Shown here: positions 5,321 to 6,965 of the stretch, one piece after another
Layout of the letters: the number at the start of each line of letters is the position of its first letter
Position numbering within the stretch: the stretch's first letter is position 1
Assembly (NCBI GenBank): GCA_002414865.1
Contig: DIAQ01000125.1
Span: forward strand, 4,953 to 11,917
Reading direction: 5' to 3'
DNA length: 6,965 nt
From: a candidate division Hyd24-12 bacterium UBA5074
GTDB taxonomy: Bacteria > Fermentibacterota > Fermentibacteria > Fermentibacterales > Fermentibacteraceae
The notes under the pieces: generated by a model
Databases searched by the model: none
Told to the model about the DNA's origin: nothing
Seen by the model: the letters and a program-made list of their open reading frames with translations, nothing else
Made by a program: the position numbers and the translations under genes

Positions 5321-6129
5321 AGCGCTTCGCCTCCCTCCTCCCGAGAACGGTGGGGGCTGCCGCGGCCATGGCGGCCGTGACCGCCCTGGCGGTCTGGCCC
5401 GTCCGGGGCGGGCTGCTCCTCGTCGCGGCGTGCTCCCTCGTCGCAGCCCTTGCAGCCGTCGAGGGGCTGCGCATGATGCACCCTCCCTCCGGCACGATAC
5501 TGCGCCTGCTCACCGGCCTCTCCGCGGCCGGATGCGCAGCTGCGGTCGCGCTGGGATCGGGCTTCGCCCCGGTCCTCGCGCTGCTGCCGGGTCTCCCGCC
5601 CCTGACGGCCCGGGTCCTCGCAGGTGACAACGCCGGTGCCGGCAGGTGCGCCGGTGCGGGCTGGATAGCGTCCGTGGCAGCGGTCAGCCTCGGGCTGCTC
5701 GCGCGGATGAGGCTCGAGCAGGGTCTCTGGATCTTCTTCCTGCCCCTGTTCGTCTGCTGGTTCGGCGACACCGCGGCCTATCTGGCCGGATCCGCCTTCG
5801 GAAGGCGCAGGATGTGCCCGGCCGTCAGCCCTTCGAAGACCTGGGAGGGCTTCGGGGCCGGCCTGGCCGGTTCCTGTGCCGGAGCCCTGGTCGCAGGCAC
5901 AGCCGGAGCGGGGCTTCCCGCCGCACTCTCGATCGCCGTCGGGCTTCTCGGCGGGGCCGCCGGAGCGCTGTCGGACCTCCTCGAGTCGTCCCTCAAGCGC
6001 GACTCGGGCCTCAAGGACTCCGGCAGCTTCATCCCGGGACACGGAGGCGTACTCGACAGGATCGACAGCCTGGGCGCCGCGGTGCCCGTCATCTGGGTGA
6101 TGCTGGCCCTCGCGGGGGTGCCTGCATGA
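5317..6129 (+). CDS. cdsA: Phosphatidate cytidylyltransferase (CDP-diacylglycerol synthase)
   Basis: CdsA joins CTP and phosphatidic acid to make CDP-diacylglycerol, the precursor of phosphatidylglycerol, cardiolipin and phosphatidylethanolamine, in the inner membrane. The product is 270 aa (E. coli 285) and strongly hydrophobic, with about eight membrane segments (roughly 11-28, 31-50, 63-92, 115-130, 137-155, 180-198, 203-220, 251-268). CWFGDTAAYLAGSAFGRRR at 146-164 and SPSKTWEG at 171-178 are family blocks. The full PROSITE-type signature spans residues 224-250: Ser224, Lys227-Arg228, Lys233-Asp234, Pro240-Gly-His-Gly-Gly and Asp247-Arg-Ile-Asp250, all conserved. A Gly/Ala/Cys-rich stretch at 101-116 is lineage-specific. 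The start is TTG 5317, overlapping uppS by 4 nt; the stop overlaps the dxr ATG (ATGA). Identification is secure, the start slightly less so. Confidence 0.93.
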   Translation: MKRFASLLPRTVGAAAAMAAVTALAVWPVRGGLLLVAACSLVAALAAVEGLRMMHPPSGTILRLLTGLSAAGCAAAVALGSGFAPVLALLPGLPPLTARVLAGDNAGAGRCAGAGWIASVAAVSLGLLARMRLEQGLWIFFLPLFVCWFGDTAAYLAGSAFGRRRMCPAVSPSKTWEGFGAGLAGSCAGALVAGTAGAGLPAALSIAVGLLGGAAGALSDLLESSLKRDSGLKDSGSFIPGHGGVLDRIDSLGAAVPVIWVMLALAGVPA

Positions 6130-6965
6130 GGGTGGCCGTGCTCGGCTGCACCGGCTCCATCGGCCGCCAGGCCCTGGAGGTCGTCTCCGGATCCGGCGGG
6201 CGGCTTGAGGTTCACTCGCTCCTCTGCCGCTCGTCGACGGCGCTGCTCATGGAGCAGGCATCCCGGTTCCCCGGGGCCGTGGCGGCCGTCTCGGGGGAGG
6301 GCGCGCTCGAGCGCTGCATCGAGGGAGCCGACATCGTCCTCAACGCCATAACGGGGAGCGCAGGCCTCGCCGCGAGCATGCTCTGCATGGCCATGGACAA
6401 GCCGCTCGCCCTCGCCAACAAGGAGAGCCTGGTCATCGGGGGAGAGCTGCTCCGGGGCTTCATATCCCGGGGGCGGGTGATCCCCGTCGACAGCGAGCAC
6501 AGCACGATCTGGCGGTGCCTGGAGGGCCTTTCCTCGCGCCCCCTGGGCATCACGATCACCGCGAGCGGAGGGGCGCTGAGGGACATGCCCGCGGCAGAGG
6601 CCGCGGAGGCGGTTCCCTCGCAGGTGCTGGCGCATCCCACCTGGGACATGGGCCCCCGGATCACAGTCGACTCGGCCACGCTGGTCAACAAGGCCTTCGA
6701 GGTCATCGAGGCGCGCTGGCTCTTCCCGGGCATACCCGTGGCCGCAGTGCTGCACCCGCAGAGCATAGTCCACTCGCTCGTCAGGCTTCCGGACGGGTCC
6801 TGGTCGGCCCTCCTGGGGGCGCCGGACATGCGGATACCCATACAGTACGCCCTTCTTCACGGCGAGGAGCCGCCGGTCGTGGCATCCGACACTCCGCTCG
6901 ACTGGCCTTCGCTGGCCTTCGGCAGGATCGATCCCGGGAGGTATCCGGCGTTCGGGCTGGTCTGC
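6126..6965 (+). CDS. dxr: 1-deoxy-D-xylulose 5-phosphate reductoisomerase (partial, right edge)
   Basis: DXR (IspC) converts 1-deoxyxylulose 5-phosphate to methylerythritol 4-phosphate with NADPH, the committed step of the MEP isoprenoid pathway that supplies UppS. The first 280 residues are present; the family is about 380-400, so the C-terminal domain is cut off by the window. Visible motifs: NADPH-binding GCTGSIG (7-13; usually GSTGSIG), ALANKES (95-101), metal-binding PVDSEHS with Asp122 and Glu124, TASGGALRD (145-153), HPTWDMGPRITVDSATL (170-186) and NKAFEVIEARWLF with Glu192 as third metal ligand, then HPQSIVHS and LGAPDMRIPIQYAL. Against E. coli (Asp150, Glu152, Glu231 from memory) the N-terminal domain is about 28 residues shorter. 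ATG 6126 overlaps the cdsA stop by 4 nt. Confidence 0.93.
   Translation, partial: MRVAVLGCTGSIGRQALEVVSGSGGRLEVHSLLCRSSTALLMEQASRFPGAVAAVSGEGALERCIEGADIVLNAITGSAGLAASMLCMAMDKPLALANKESLVIGGELLRGFISRGRVIPVDSEHSTIWRCLEGLSSRPLGITITASGGALRDMPAAEAAEAVPSQVLAHPTWDMGPRITVDSATLVNKAFEVIEARWLFPGIPVAAVLHPQSIVHSLVRLPDGSWSALLGAPDMRIPIQYALLHGEEPPVVASDTPLDWPSLAFGRIDPGRYPAFGLVC

Noticed and set aside
5778..6860. Long reverse-strand open frame across cdsA and dxr
   Set aside because: It is the mirror of strongly conserved cdsA and dxr codons; no motifs and no ribosome binding site of note.

Overview
The window is a GC-rich bacterial chromosome segment (about two-thirds G+C by eye). Every supported gene lies on the + strand and there is no mobile DNA. 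It is a translation and envelope-precursor superoperon: tail of an unidentified gene (possibly yidD) - TPR/membrane protein - rplM - rpsI - rpsB - tsf - pyrH - frr - uppS - cdsA - dxr (cut by the right edge). Joining rplM-rpsI directly to rpsB-tsf-pyrH-frr-uppS-cdsA-dxr, behind a TPR protein with a Pro-Gly-x-Gly-Gln membrane tail, recalls uncultured high-GC lineages near the FCB superphylum. That placement is inference; no taxon is proven here. Synonymous codon choice is distinctive: Ile is ATC or ATA and almost never ATT, and AGG is common for Arg even in ribosomal protein genes.

Layout. 1-895: the end of an upstream frame (stop at 78-80) overlaps the start of a secreted or membrane-anchored TPR protein whose start codon is uncertain. 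881-995: a good sigma70-like promoter (TTGCCA, 17 nt, CATATT) spans the end of that gene, followed by a leader of about 80 nt with a 12-nt palindrome before rplM. 996-1834: rplM and rpsI, 17 nt apart. 1835-1956: the largest gap, a 122-nt rpsB leader holding a long two-part hairpin, an adjacent second hairpin and a competing small hairpin, and so a candidate regulatory RNA. 1957-4596: rpsB, tsf, pyrH and frr with gaps of 3-16 nt. 4586-6965: uppS, cdsA and dxr, each overlapping its upstream neighbour (11, 4 and 4 nt); uppS and cdsA both start with TTG.

How the genes work together. L13, S9, S2, EF-Ts and RRF serve ribosome structure, EF-Tu recycling and post-termination ribosome splitting. PyrH makes UDP for RNA and for UDP-sugars. 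Dxr commits carbon to the MEP isoprenoid pathway, UppS turns isoprenoid units into the undecaprenyl carrier of peptidoglycan synthesis, and CdsA makes CDP-diacylglycerol for phospholipids. The order couples ribosome production to envelope growth. I see no undescribed defence or mobile system. The best leads are the rpsB leader RNA, the unclear start of the first gene, the Ile codon pattern and a compact DXR N-terminal domain.
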